This document shows positions 15,416-23,313 of a stretch of DNA of 29,478 nt, piece by piece. A program made the position numbers and the translations under genes. Source of the DNA: JANMAT01 sp031359995 (GTDB lineage Bacteria; Actinomycetota; Acidimicrobiia; Acidimicrobiales; Ilumatobacteraceae); contig JANMAT010000093.1 of assembly GCA_031359995.1 (NCBI GenBank), positions 1-29,478 of the forward strand. Reading direction: 5' to 3'. The notes beneath the pieces are model-generated. The model worked only from the letters and a program-made list of their open reading frames with translations, ran no database searches and was not told the DNA's origin. How positions within the stretch are numbered: position 1 is the stretch's first letter; each line of letters opens with the position of its first letter.

Positions 15416-17797
15416 CAGGGTGGCATCCAGCGCCGCGGCGGCGGCGATGCAGGCGTCGCGGACCGTCGCCCCGTCGGCGTCGACGAGCGTGCGGTCGGCC
15501 GCCTGCAGCCGCAGGCGCCACGCCAGGCTGCGGTGACCGTCGGGCACGCCCTCACCCCGGTACGTGTCGAACAGCGCCAGGTCGACCAGCAACGACCCCG
15601 CCGCCGCGGCCAGCGCCGATCGCAGCCCTGCGCCGGTCACGGCGTCGGGCGTGATGAAGGCGAGGTCGATGTCGCTGGAGGGGAACCGGCTCACCCGGCG
15701 GTAGCGGGCCAGGCCGTGGGGTAGGGCCAGCAGCGCCTCGAGGTCGAGCTCGAGCCATGCCACGCGCTCGTCGATGCCGAACGCGGCGGCCACGTCGGGG
15801 TCGACCTCGCCCACGACCCCCACCAGACCGGCGGGACCCATCAGCTCGACCGAGCGCGTGGGGTGCAGGCCGGCGGGCTCGGCGGCGCGCAGCTCGATGG
15901 CGGCGTCCAGGATGAGCGCGGCCTCGATCTCCTGCCACACGGCCACCGCGGCCCGGGCGTCGGCCCCGGCCAGGGCCACGCCGACGAACTCGCGCTCGTC
16001 GGGCAGCGGCTGGGGCGATGCGGGCACGCGGTACACGTGGCCCATCTCGAACAGCGCCGCGCCGGTGCGACGGTGCGACGCGTTGAACCCGACGGCGGTG
16101 AGCAGGCCAGGGCGCAGCGACGTGCGCAGGATGCTCTCCTCGGTCACCAACGGGTTGGCGATGGTGAGCGCCCCGGCCGGCAGGCCGGCCCGCGTCAGGT
16201 CGCCGGGAGCCAGGAACGCGTTCGGCATCGCCTCGGTGACACCGCATCCGAGCAGCACCTCGCGCAACAGGCGCCGGTCGGACTGGCGCGGCGACAGCGC
16301 ACCCGGCTCGGTGGAGGTGGGCACGACGCGGCCGAGCTTCGGGAAGCCGTACTGGCGGGCGACCTCCTCGATGACGTCGACCTCGTCGGTGCAGTCAGGA
16401 CGCCACGTGGGCACCCGGATCGTCTGGACGAACAGGTTCGCCGAGCCCTCGCGCTCGAACCCGATGGGCGACAGCAGCGCGGCGATCTCGTCGGTGGTGA
16501 GCGACGTTCCGAGCAGGCCGTTGACCCGGTCGGTGCGCAACGACACGTGCACGGCCTCGGGCAGGGAGCCGACCACGTCGACGGTGCCGGCCACGGCCAG
16601 GTCGGGGCACGTCTCGCGCAGCAGCTCGACGAAGCGGGCGATGGCCCGCGCCATGCCCTGCGGATCGCGACCGCGCTCGAAGCGCACCGAGGCCTCGGAG
16701 CGCAGGCCGGTGCGGTTCACCGTGCCGTTGATGCCGTCGGGGTCGAACCAGGCCACCTCGAGCGCCACCGTGGTGGTGGCCGCGCTGATCTCGGAGCTGG
16801 CGCCGCCCATGATGCCGCCGAGCCCGATGGGCACGTCGGCGGCGTCACAGATGAGCAGGTCGTCGGTCGACAGCGTGCGGGTCACGCCGTCGAGGGTCAC
16901 GAGCTGCTCCCCCTCGCGCGCCAGGCGCACGTTGAACCCGCCCCCGCGCAGCGTCGCCAGGTCGTACGCGTGGTTGGGTGCGTTCAGCTCCAGCATCACG
17001 TAGTTCGACACGTCGACCACGTTGTTGATGGGCCGCATGCCGGCGCGCGTGAGGCGGTCGGCCACCCACGGTGCCGACGAACCGACGCGCACGCCGGTGA
17101 CGACCGTGGAGGTGAAGCGGGCGCAGCGCGTGCCGTCGATGGCGACCGGCGTGGACCCGGCCGGCATGGGCCCGGTCGTCGGGGTGGCGCGGGCGGCATC
17201 GGGGTCGCCCGGCGCGCGGAACGGGAGCCCGAGGTGAGCGGCCAGGTCGCGGGCGACGCCCTCGTGACCCCAGCACTCGGGCCGGTTGCGCGTGAGGTCG
17301 AGCTCGTACACGACGTCGCTGGTGATGCCGAGCGCGTCGAACACCGGCGCGCCGAGGGGCAGGTCGGGCGGCAGCAGGTAGATGCCGCGGCCACGGTCGC
17401 GCTCGGTGTCGTCGGCCAGGCCGAGCTCGTCGGGTGAGCAGAGCATGCCGTTCGACCACTCGCCCCGCATCTTCGAACGCTGGATGTCGCGCCCGTCGGG
17501 CATCACGGTGCCGATGGTGGCCAGCGGCACGAGATCACCGGGCTGCATGTTGAAGGCGCCACAGCAGATCTGCAGGGATTGGCCGTCGCCCACGTCGACG
17601 AACACGATGCCGATGCGGTCGGCGTTGGGGTGCTTGGCCCGCTCGAGCACGCGTGCCACGATCACGCCGGGGATCGGCGTGCCGACGCGCTCCATCGACT
17701 CGACGGCCATGCCGAGCCGGCTCAGGGTGGCGCCGATCGCCTCGGCGTCGTCACCGAAGGGTGCGAAGTCGTTCAACCACGACAGCAACACGTTCAT
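15407..17797 (-). CDS. pheT: Phenylalanine--tRNA ligase beta subunit
   Basis: Beta subunit of the alpha2-beta2 PheRS, carrying tRNA binding and editing. The 796-residue product starts with the family's MNVLLSWLNDF. It then has the OB-fold tRNA-binding domain (about 40-150, with GVIVARVLERAKHPNADR at about 45-62), the B3/B4 editing domain (about 210-380), B5 (about 400-475), the catalytic-like core (about 480-690, RVPTWRPDCTDEVDVIEEVAR) and the FDX-ACB anticodon-binding domain at the C-terminus (about 700-795, RVSRFPSSDIDLAFI). Length is standard. The ATG at 17797 shares its A with the pheS stop (TGATG). GGAG lies 8 bases before that overlap. Confidence 0.97.
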   Translation of the reverse strand: MNVLLSWLNDFAPFGDDAEAIGATLSRLGMAVESMERVGTPIPGVIVARVLERAKHPNADRIGIVFVDVGDGQSLQICCGAFNMQPGDLVPLATIGTVMPDGRDIQRSKMRGEWSNGMLCSPDELGLADDTERDRGRGIYLLPPDLPLGAPVFDALGITSDVVYELDLTRNRPECWGHEGVARDLAAHLGLPFRAPGDPDAARATPTTGPMPAGSTPVAIDGTRCARFTSTVVTGVRVGSSAPWVADRLTRAGMRPINNVVDVSNYVMLELNAPNHAYDLATLRGGGFNVRLAREGEQLVTLDGVTRTLSTDDLLICDAADVPIGLGGIMGGASSEISAATTTVALEVAWFDPDGINGTVNRTGLRSEASVRFERGRDPQGMARAIARFVELLRETCPDLAVAGTVDVVGSLPEAVHVSLRTDRVNGLLGTSLTTDEIAALLSPIGFEREGSANLFVQTIRVPTWRPDCTDEVDVIEEVARQYGFPKLGRVVPTSTEPGALSPRQSDRRLLREVLLGCGVTEAMPNAFLAPGDLTRAGLPAGALTIANPLVTEESILRTSLRPGLLTAVGFNASHRRTGAALFEMGHVYRVPASPQPLPDEREFVGVALAGADARAAVAVWQEIEAALILDAAIELRAAEPAGLHPTRSVELMGPAGLVGVVGEVDPDVAAAFGIDERVAWLELDLEALLALPHGLARYRRVSRFPSSDIDLAFITPDAVTGAGLRSALAAAAGSLLVDLALFDTYRGEGVPDGHRSLAWRLRLQAADRTLVDADGATVRDACIAAAAALDATLRA

Positions 17798-18855
17798 CAG
17801 AACTGCTCCAGGATGCGAAGGTCGTTGGCGAACAGCTCGCGCATGTCGTCGACCCCGTTGAACTCCTTGGCCATGCGGTCGATGCCGAAGCCGAACGCGA
17901 AGCCGCTGTACTCCTCGGGATCGATGCCGCCGGCCCGCAGGACGTTGGGGTGCACCATGCCGCAGCCACCGAGCTCGAGCCACGAGCTGTCGGGGCGCTG
18001 GATGTCGAACTCGGCCGAGGGCTCGGTGAAGGGGAAGTACGAGGGCCGCAGGCGGGAGTTGAAGCCCGGCCCGAAGAACGCCTCGGTGAAGGCCTGGATG
18101 GTGCCGGCCAGGTGGGCGAAGGTGATGCCCTTGTCGACCACGAGCCCCTCGATCTGGTGGAACACGGGCATGTGGGTCGCGTCGGGCGTGTCGCGTCGGA
18201 ACACCCGCCCGGGCGCCACGACGTACAGCGGCGGGGTCATCGTCTGCATGGCGCGGATCTGCACCGGCGACGTGTGGGTGCGCAGCACCGTGGAGCCGGG
18301 TTCGCCGTAGTCGACGAAGAGCGTGTCGAACATGCTGCGGGCCGGGTGGCCGGGGCCCATGTTGAGCGCCTCGAAGTTGTAGTAGTCACTCTCGACCTCG
18401 GGGCCCTCGACGATGCGGAAGCCGAGCCCGATGAACACGTCCTCTAGCCGCTGCCACGCCTGGGTGACCGGGTGCAGGTGGCCGCGCCGGGGCCGCCCGG
18501 TGATCTCGGTCAGATCGAGCCGCTCGGTCTCGAGCTGCTGGCGGCGGGCCTCGGCCGCGAGCAACCTGCGCCGCTCGTCATGGGCGGCCTGGGCCACGGC
18601 GAGGGCCTCGTTCACCGCCTGGCCCACGGTGCGGCGCTCGTCGGGTGCCAGCGAGCCGAGCTGGCGCTTCACGCCGGCCAGCTCGCCCTGCTTGCCCAGG
18701 AGCTCGGCGGCCAGCTCACGGAGCTGGTCGAGGGTGAAGGCGGCCCGCAGGCGCCCGGCGGCGTCCTCGCCGGCCCGCCGCACGGCATCGATGGTGGGTT
18801 CGATCACAAGCGGAGAAGTAGAGCAGGTGGCCACAGGGCCTGGCCAGGTCGACAC
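17797..18855 (-). CDS. pheS: Phenylalanine--tRNA ligase alpha subunit
   Basis: Catalytic alpha subunit of PheRS. It has an N-terminal coiled coil (about residues 20-115), then the class II core: motif 1 with HPARSMFDTLFV, motif 2 with GRVFRRDTPDATHMPVFHQIEGL, and motif 3 with GFAFGFGIDRMA. Length is 352 from the GTG at 18855, which has AAGGA 5 bases upstream (18861-18865). A second in-frame GTG at 18807 gives 336 residues, closer to the usual N-terminus (VIEPTIDAV), so the first 16 residues are uncertain. It overlaps pheT by one base. The upstream gene is the TIR-like membrane protein, 122 bases away. Confidence 0.95.
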   Translation of the reverse strand: MSTWPGPVATCSTSPLVIEPTIDAVRRAGEDAAGRLRAAFTLDQLRELAAELLGKQGELAGVKRQLGSLAPDERRTVGQAVNEALAVAQAAHDERRRLLAAEARRQQLETERLDLTEITGRPRRGHLHPVTQAWQRLEDVFIGLGFRIVEGPEVESDYYNFEALNMGPGHPARSMFDTLFVDYGEPGSTVLRTHTSPVQIRAMQTMTPPLYVVAPGRVFRRDTPDATHMPVFHQIEGLVVDKGITFAHLAGTIQAFTEAFFGPGFNSRLRPSYFPFTEPSAEFDIQRPDSSWLELGGCGMVHPNVLRAGGIDPEEYSGFAFGFGIDRMAKEFNGVDDMRELFANDLRILEQF

Positions 18856-18977
18856 GGAGTTCCTTTCGGACGGGGCGGGGTCACGAGCTCCCCCGGGCCG
18901 TGTCGGCAGACGCGCGGTCGTTCAGCGGACGCGCACCCCGAGCACCGCCCGGGGGTGACGAAATCGACGCCGAACCA
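18856..18977 (-). promoter_or_regulatory. pheS upstream region with hairpin
   Basis: This 122-base gap separates the TIR-like gene from pheS, both on the minus strand. A hairpin with arms CACCCC (18934-18939) and GGGGTG (18952-18957) lies 20 bases after the TIR-like stop and could end that transcript. A second weak pairing, GGGG/CCCC, lies near 18870-18895. I saw neither a T-box, nor a leader peptide rich in phenylalanine codons, nor a clear promoter hexamer pair. Confidence 0.3.
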
Positions 18978-20414
18978 TCAGTTCACCCTACCCGGACCGC
19001 TCGCGCCACGCCCGGGGGTTCCCGCCGACGGGCCCGACTGCGACGCCAGCGCCGTGGGCGCCGGGAGCGGTCGGGCACCCGGCGGCGGCGGATCGAGGCG
19101 AGCGCGGACCACCATGGCCCGCACCACCTGCAGGGCCCGGGCCGTGCCCGTACGTCGGGCCGGTCCCCGCAGGTCGATCGGGGACGCGTCGGCCAGCACG
19201 TAGCCCAGCAGGCCCTCGAGCACGGGCTCCCCCGCCACCAGCACGGGCACGACGGGGGTGCGGGTGTCGTCGGCCACCGCCACGTGGCGGGCCACCTCGA
19301 CCGAGCGGGTCGCCGCGGGCGACACCACCACCAGCACCGCGGTGGCGTGCTCGATGGCCCGGCCCAGGGCACCGCGCGCCCCATGGGAGTCGGGGTGGTC
19401 GGTGTCGAGATCGTGGGTGACGGCGAACCCGTTGGCCTCGAACGCCGCCGCCAGCTCCGCGACGGCGTCGCGGTCGTCGGCGCAGGCGCTCAGGAACACG
19501 CTGAGCCCGTCGGCGCCCCGAAGGCCGGCCAACGCGGTGGCCGGCACCGATGGCAGCACCCACGCGGCACGGCGGCGACGACGACGGCCACCGATCAGCA
19601 ACAGGGCAACCACGCCGGCCAGCGCGGCCAGCGCCAGCAGCCACGACCAGCCGGCGCGCGAGGGCGGCGATGGCGACGCCACCGCGACCGTGGCCGCCGT
19701 GGGCGCGCCCGAGGTGGTCGTCGGCGCCGTGGTGGTGGCCGTCACCGGGGGCCGGACCGACGCGGCCGTGGCGGCGAGCGTGGAGGGTGCGGTGCCGACG
19801 GACACCGCCACGGTGGTGACCGTGAGGCCGGCGATCACCGTGGTCGTCGCCTCCGTCCCCGCCGTGGCGGCCGCCGCGGTCGACGACGTGGTCGCCTCGG
19901 TCACGACGTCGGCGGCCGTGGTGGGCGCCACCGAGTCGCGCGACGAGGTGGCGGCGATGGTGCCCGGCACCGTGATCGCCGCCGGCGTCGTGACCCCGGG
20001 GCCGGCCGCCGGTGCGTCACAGCCGGGCGGCCGGGAGATGCCCCGCACGATCGGCACGGCGTCGGCGGCACCGCTGACGGTGACGGCGACCGACACGTCG
20101 GCCAACGACAACGCCAACCCGCTGACCGTGCCCCGCACCGTGGCCCCCGGGCCGATGGTCGTGCCCGTGCCCAGCGGGGCGAAGGCGTCGTCGGGCACGC
20201 CGCTGGCGGTGAACGACGCCACCGTCACCACGCCGGCCTCGGCGTTGGTCAGCGACAGCTCCACCGACCACGCGGTCGTGTCGCACGTGGCCACCATGGC
20301 CGCCCCGATGCCGGTGGCCGCACCCGCCGCGCGCGGGAGACCGAACAGCCCGGCCAGCACCACCACGGGCGCGAGGGCGCGCCGCCGCGCACGGCGGCGG
20401 CCGGCGGTCAGCAC
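18978..20414 (-). CDS. Predicted membrane receptor with cytoplasmic TIR-like domain
   Basis: A 478-residue type I membrane protein of unknown function. Residues 1-33 are a signal peptide (RRRARRR, then VVVLAGLFG, then AAGA). Residues 34-134 form a beta-rich extracytoplasmic domain with two cysteines (44 and 132) that could form a disulfide. Residues 135-254 are a Thr/Ala/Val/Pro-rich stalk. One membrane helix spans 256-276, followed by six arginines (277-282) that fix the topology. Residues 304-416 resemble a TIR domain: LSVFLSACADDRD, then FEANGFAVTHDLD, AIEHATAVLVVVSPAA, RSVEVARHV and TPVVPVLV. The place of the NADase glutamate (S..V..E) is taken by His377, so the domain is probably not catalytic. 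The GTG at 20414 was chosen because AGGAG lies 7 bases upstream (20422-20426) and the signal peptide starts there. A Pro-rich tail closes the protein. Confidence 0.7.
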   Translation of the reverse strand: MLTAGRRRARRRALAPVVVLAGLFGLPRAAGAATGIGAAMVATCDTTAWSVELSLTNAEAGVVTVASFTASGVPDDAFAPLGTGTTIGPGATVRGTVSGLALSLADVSVAVTVSGAADAVPIVRGISRPPGCDAPAAGPGVTTPAAITVPGTIAATSSRDSVAPTTAADVVTEATTSSTAAAATAGTEATTTVIAGLTVTTVAVSVGTAPSTLAATAASVRPPVTATTTAPTTTSGAPTAATVAVASPSPPSRAGWSWLLALAALAGVVALLLIGGRRRRRRAAWVLPSVPATALAGLRGADGLSVFLSACADDRDAVAELAAAFEANGFAVTHDLDTDHPDSHGARGALGRAIEHATAVLVVVSPAATRSVEVARHVAVADDTRTPVVPVLVAGEPVLEGLLGYVLADASPIDLRGPARRTGTARALQVVRAMVVRARLDPPPPGARPLPAPTALASQSGPSAGTPGRGASGPGRVN

Positions 20415-20518
20415 CCCGGTGCTCCTGGAGTCGAGGTCGTCGCGATGAACCGCAGCGTAGGCGCAGCGTCGGCACACCGCCACGGGCGGTGACGCAGCCC
20501 GGGCCTGGGCGGCGCCGG

Positions 20519-20524
20519 TAGATT
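20519..20524 (+). promoter_or_regulatory. -10 element of the SDR gene
   Basis: TAGATT ends exactly 6 bases before the ATG at 20531, with no Shine-Dalgarno site between. This is the clearest leaderless-type start in the window. No good -35 is visible. Confidence 0.6.
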
Positions 20525-20530
20525 CCGGCG

Positions 20531-21271
20531 ATGACCGGGGTGATGATCGTGACGGGCGCCAGTCGGGGCATCGGGGCGGCCACGGCGCGGCGGGCCGCCC
20601 GGGCCGGCTATGCGGTGTGCGTGAACTACCAGGCCGCCGCCGACCGGGCCGCGACCGTGGTCCAGGCCATCCGGGCCGACGGCGGCACCGCCATCGCCGT
20701 GGCGGCCGACGTGAGCGACGAGGGCGCCGTGCAGGCCATGTTCGCCACCGTCGAGCGCGACCTCGGGCCGGTGCGCGTGCTGGTGAACAACGCCGGCACC
20801 GTGGGCGACTTCGGTCCGCTTTCGGCCATGACCGCCGCCGGCCTGCGCCGACTGCTCGATGTGAACGTGGTCGGCCCGTTCCTGTGCGCCCGCGAGGCCG
20901 CCGCCCGCATGGGCACCACGCGTGGCGGGGCCGGCGGCTCCATCGTGAACGTGTCGTCGCGCGCCTCGCTGCTGGGCGGGCCGAACGAGTGGGTCACCTA
21001 CGCGGCGTCGAAGGGTGCCATCGACTCCATGACGGTGGGCCTGTCGAAGGAGCTCGCCTCCGACGGCATACGCGTCAACGGCGTGCGCCCCGGCCTGATC
21101 GACACCGAGATCCACGACGTGTCGCCCGGGCGCCTCGACCGACTCGTGGGCGGGGTCCCGCTGGCCCGCACCGGCACGGCCGACGAGGTGGCCGAGGCCA
21201 TCGTGTGGTTGGCCTCCGACGCCGCCAGCTACGTCACCGGCAGCTTCATCGAGGTCAGCGGCGGGCGCTGA
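20531..21271 (+). CDS. SDR family oxidoreductase
   Basis: A 246-residue classical short-chain dehydrogenase/reductase. The cofactor motif TGASRGIG is at 8-15, DV near 60-61, NNAG at 86-89, the catalytic serine in VNVSSRAS (about 142-143), and YAASK with Tyr157 and Lys161. The C-terminus SYVTGSFIEVSGGR is typical of FabG-like members. The residue after the glycine motif (NY at 32-33) is of the kind seen in NADP-preferring enzymes, but this is only suggestive. Substrate is unknown. It is divergent from the TIR-like gene and converges on tsnR. Confidence 0.92.
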   Translation: MTGVMIVTGASRGIGAATARRAARAGYAVCVNYQAAADRAATVVQAIRADGGTAIAVAADVSDEGAVQAMFATVERDLGPVRVLVNNAGTVGDFGPLSAMTAAGLRRLLDVNVVGPFLCAREAAARMGTTRGGAGGSIVNVSSRASLLGGPNEWVTYAASKGAIDSMTVGLSKELASDGIRVNGVRPGLIDTEIHDVSPGRLDRLVGGVPLARTGTADEVAEAIVWLASDAASYVTGSFIEVSGGR

Positions 21272-21273
21272 CC

Positions 21274-21293
21274 CGCGCCTTCGCTCAGGCGCG
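21274..21293. terminator. Hairpin between SDR and tsnR
   Basis: CGCGCCT (21274-21280) pairs perfectly with AGGCGCG (21287-21293) around TCGCTC. The SDR stop lies 3 bases before it, and the tsnR stop (21285-21287) spans the loop edge. A 7-bp GC stem between two convergent genes is a likely bidirectional terminator, though no T-tract is present. Confidence 0.45.
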
Positions 21294-22040
21294 CTGACGG
21301 GCCGCTTCGAAGGCCAGCACGGTGGCGGCCATGGCCACGTTCAGGCTCTCGGCCCGCCCGGCGTGCGGGATCGACACCACCCGGTCGATGGGCACGTCGT
21401 CGGGCACCCCGTGGGCCTCGCTGCCCAGCACGAGCGCCAGCGGAGCGGCCAGCGCGCCGGGTTCGGTGTACACGCGCCCACCGGTGGCCGCGGTGCCCAC
21501 GAGCGGCACCCCGAGGTGGCGCAGGGCGGCGGGGGCCACGTCGGGCACCACGCGCACGTGGAACAGCGCGCCGGCCGAGGCCCGCACGCACTTGGGGTTC
21601 CACGGGTCGACCGAGCCCGTGGTGGTGACGAGCGCGACCGCACCAGCCGCCTCGGCCGAACGGAGCATGGTGCCCAGGTTGCCGGGATCGGCCACCGCCG
21701 CGGCAACGAGCACGAAGGGGGCCCCGGCCACCTCGGCCAACGACGACGGCGCCATGGCCGCCACGGCCAGGACCGGGCGGGGCGACTCGGTGGAGCCCAC
21801 CCTGGCCAGCACGCCGGCGCGCACCAGGATGATGAGACCGGCCGGCAGCCCGGCCACGTCCACGTCCTCGTCGACGAAGATCGCCTCGAGGGCGACACCC
21901 GCGGCGAGGGCCTCACGCACCAGCGTGGGGCCCTCGATCACATAGGCACCGTCGTCTCGACGCGCACTGCGGCGCCCCAGGAGGCGCCGCAGACGTTGAA
22001 TGCGTGGATTGCTGGCACCGATCGGATCGGCACCGGGCAC
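21285..22040 (-). CDS. TrmH/SpoU family RNA 2'-O-methyltransferase
   Basis: A 251-residue SPOUT methyltransferase acting on ribose 2'-OH of rRNA or tRNA. An N-terminal substrate-binding domain (YVIEGPTLVREAL at about 32-44) is followed by the catalytic knot domain. Its motif 1 is DPGNLGTMLRSAEAAGA, motif 2 is LVLGSEAHGVP, and motif 3 is IPHAGRAESLNVAMAA. This arrangement matches the tsnR-like gene that follows rplT in many actinobacteria; the exact target nucleotide is not known. The GTG start at 22040 lies 2 bases after the rplT stop (TGACCGTG), the same junction as yqgE with its follower. An upstream open frame inside rplT is a shadow. Confidence 0.92.
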   Translation of the reverse strand: MPGADPIGASNPRIQRLRRLLGRRSARRDDGAYVIEGPTLVREALAAGVALEAIFVDEDVDVAGLPAGLIILVRAGVLARVGSTESPRPVLAVAAMAPSSLAEVAGAPFVLVAAAVADPGNLGTMLRSAEAAGAVALVTTTGSVDPWNPKCVRASAGALFHVRVVPDVAPAALRHLGVPLVGTAATGGRVYTEPGALAAPLALVLGSEAHGVPDDVPIDRVVSIPHAGRAESLNVAMAATVLAFEAARQRA

Positions 22041-22042
22041 GG

Positions 22043-22414
22043 TCAGCCGGCAGCCTTGGCCTCGAGCGCGGCCTTGGCCGCCTCGACCAGCTTGCCGAAG
22101 GCCGCGTCGTCGGTGACGGCCAGATCGGCCAGCACCTTGCGGTCGACCTCGATGCCGGCAGCATCGAGCCCGGCGATCATGCGGCTGTAGCTCATCCCGT
22201 GCAGGCGGGCACCGGCGTTGATGCGCTGGATCCACAGGCGACGGAACTCGCCCTTGCGGGCCCGGCGGTCCCGGAATGCGTACTGCCCGGACCGCATGAC
22301 CTGCTCATTGGCGGCGCGGACCGAACGGCTCTTGTTGCCGTAGTAGCCCTTCGCCCGCTCGAGGATCTGGCGGCGCTTCTTCTTGCCGTGAACGGCGCGC
22401 TTCACCCTGGCCAT
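22043..22414 (-). CDS. rplT: 50S ribosomal protein L20 (bL20)
   Basis: A 123-residue protein binding 23S rRNA early in 50S assembly. It begins MARVKRAVHGKKKRR and contains AKGYYGNKSRSVRAANEQVM and RLWIQRINAGARLHGMSYS, all hallmarks of bL20. The basic N-terminal tail is as expected. AGAGGAG lies about 7 bases before the ATG. It is the third gene of the infC-rpmI-rplT operon; in other bacteria L20 represses this operon by binding its leader. Confidence 0.98.
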   Translation of the reverse strand: MARVKRAVHGKKKRRQILERAKGYYGNKSRSVRAANEQVMRSGQYAFRDRRARKGEFRRLWIQRINAGARLHGMSYSRMIAGLDAAGIEVDRKVLADLAVTDDAAFGKLVEAAKAALEAKAAG

Positions 22415-22463
22415 GAGCGTCTCCTCTCAGAATTCGTTGTTCGTGTGGTACGTGGGGTCGGAG

Positions 22464-22661
22464 TCAGCGCTCAGCCAGCAGGCGCTTGATCTTGCGGGCG
22501 TCGCCCGGGTGCACGTCGGCCATGCCGGCGAGACGCCGGGTCTGGGTGGACGGCTTCTTCTCGAACAGGTGCTGGCGGTTCTGCTTCAAGCGCCGCAGCT
22601 TGCCGGTCCCGGTCTTCCGGAACCGCTTCGCTGCGGTCTTCGACGTCTTCATCTTGGGCAT
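22464..22661 (-). CDS. rpmI: 50S ribosomal protein L35 (bL35)
   Basis: A 65-residue basic ribosomal protein. MPKMKTSKTAAKRFRKTGTG at the N-terminus and a Lys/Arg-rich C-terminal half (DARKIKRLLAER) are characteristic. It lies 25 bases after infC and 49 bases before rplT, the universal order. Confidence 0.98.
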   Translation of the reverse strand: MPKMKTSKTAAKRFRKTGTGKLRRLKQNRQHLFEKKPSTQTRRLAGMADVHPGDARKIKRLLAER

Positions 22662-22686
22662 GGGTGGGTTTCTCCGACTCGGGGGA

Positions 22687-23313
22687 TCACTGCGGTGCTT
22701 CGGCGACAGCCGGTGCGGCAGGAGCGTTCGTGGGACCGGCGGCTTCGGGGGCCGGGGCAGGCTTGGTCGCCTTCGGCGGGGCAGCCTTCCGATCGGGGGC
22801 CAGGACCATGATCATGTTCCTGCCATCGACCTTCGGGGCCGCTTCCACCTTGCCAACGCTGACGACCTCGTCAGCCACGTGATCGAGGATCTTCTTGCCG
22901 AGCTCGGGATGTTGCATCTCCCGACCACGGAACATGATCGTGATCTTCACCTTGTGGCCTTCGCCGAGGAACTCGGCAACCTTGCGTGTCTTGGTGTCGA
23001 AGTCCCCCTGACCGATCTTCGGTCGGTACTTCATCTCCTTGATGGAGATGGCCGACGACTTACGGCGGGATTCCTTCGCCTTCTGGGCTTCCTCGTACTT
23101 GTACTTGCCGTAATCCATGATTCGGCAGACAGGTGGATTCGCCAGTGGGGCCACCTCGACCAGGTCGAGCTCCAGCTCGCGGGCGAGCTGGAGGGCGTCG
23201 GGCAACGTCTTGATCCCTACCTGTGAACCGTCCGCTGCGACGACTCGCACCTCGCGGGAACGGATCCGATCATTGATCCGAGGCTCGTTCGTGTTGTTGG
23301 CCGGCGGTGCTAT
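22687..23313 (-). CDS. infC: Translation initiation factor IF-3, probable ATA start
   Basis: IF3 keeps the 30S subunit free and checks start codons and initiator tRNA. From the ATA at 23313 the product has 208 residues. The N-terminal domain begins with the family's NEPRINDRIRSREVRVV (residues 9-25), and the C-terminal domain includes IKEMKYRPKIGQGDFDTK and IMFRGREMQHPELG. A Pro/Ala-rich tail of about 30 residues closes it. The conserved NEPRIND motif lies upstream of the only canonical start, GTG at 23250, so that GTG would remove 21 residues of the N-domain. Between the in-frame stop TGA (23320-23322) and NEPRIND there is no ATG, GTG or TTG. ATA is preceded by AGGAG (23323-23327) with 9-base spacing. 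Rare start codons in infC are known and allow IF3 to repress itself. Confidence 0.93.
   Translation of the reverse strand: MAPPANNTNEPRINDRIRSREVRVVAADGSQVGIKTLPDALQLARELELDLVEVAPLANPPVCRIMDYGKYKYEEAQKAKESRRKSSAISIKEMKYRPKIGQGDFDTKTRKVAEFLGEGHKVKITIMFRGREMQHPELGKKILDHVADEVVSVGKVEAAPKVDGRNMIMVLAPDRKAAPPKATKPAPAPEAAGPTNAPAAPAVAEAPQ

Noticed and set aside
18856..18977. T-box or phenylalanine attenuator before pheS
   Set aside because: No T-box sequence (TGGNACCGCG), no run of phenylalanine codons and no alternative terminator was found.
18978..20483. Longer start of the TIR-like protein at ATG 20483
   Set aside because: It would put 23 hydrophilic residues before the signal peptide; GTG 20414 has AGGAG at 7 bases and begins at the signal peptide.
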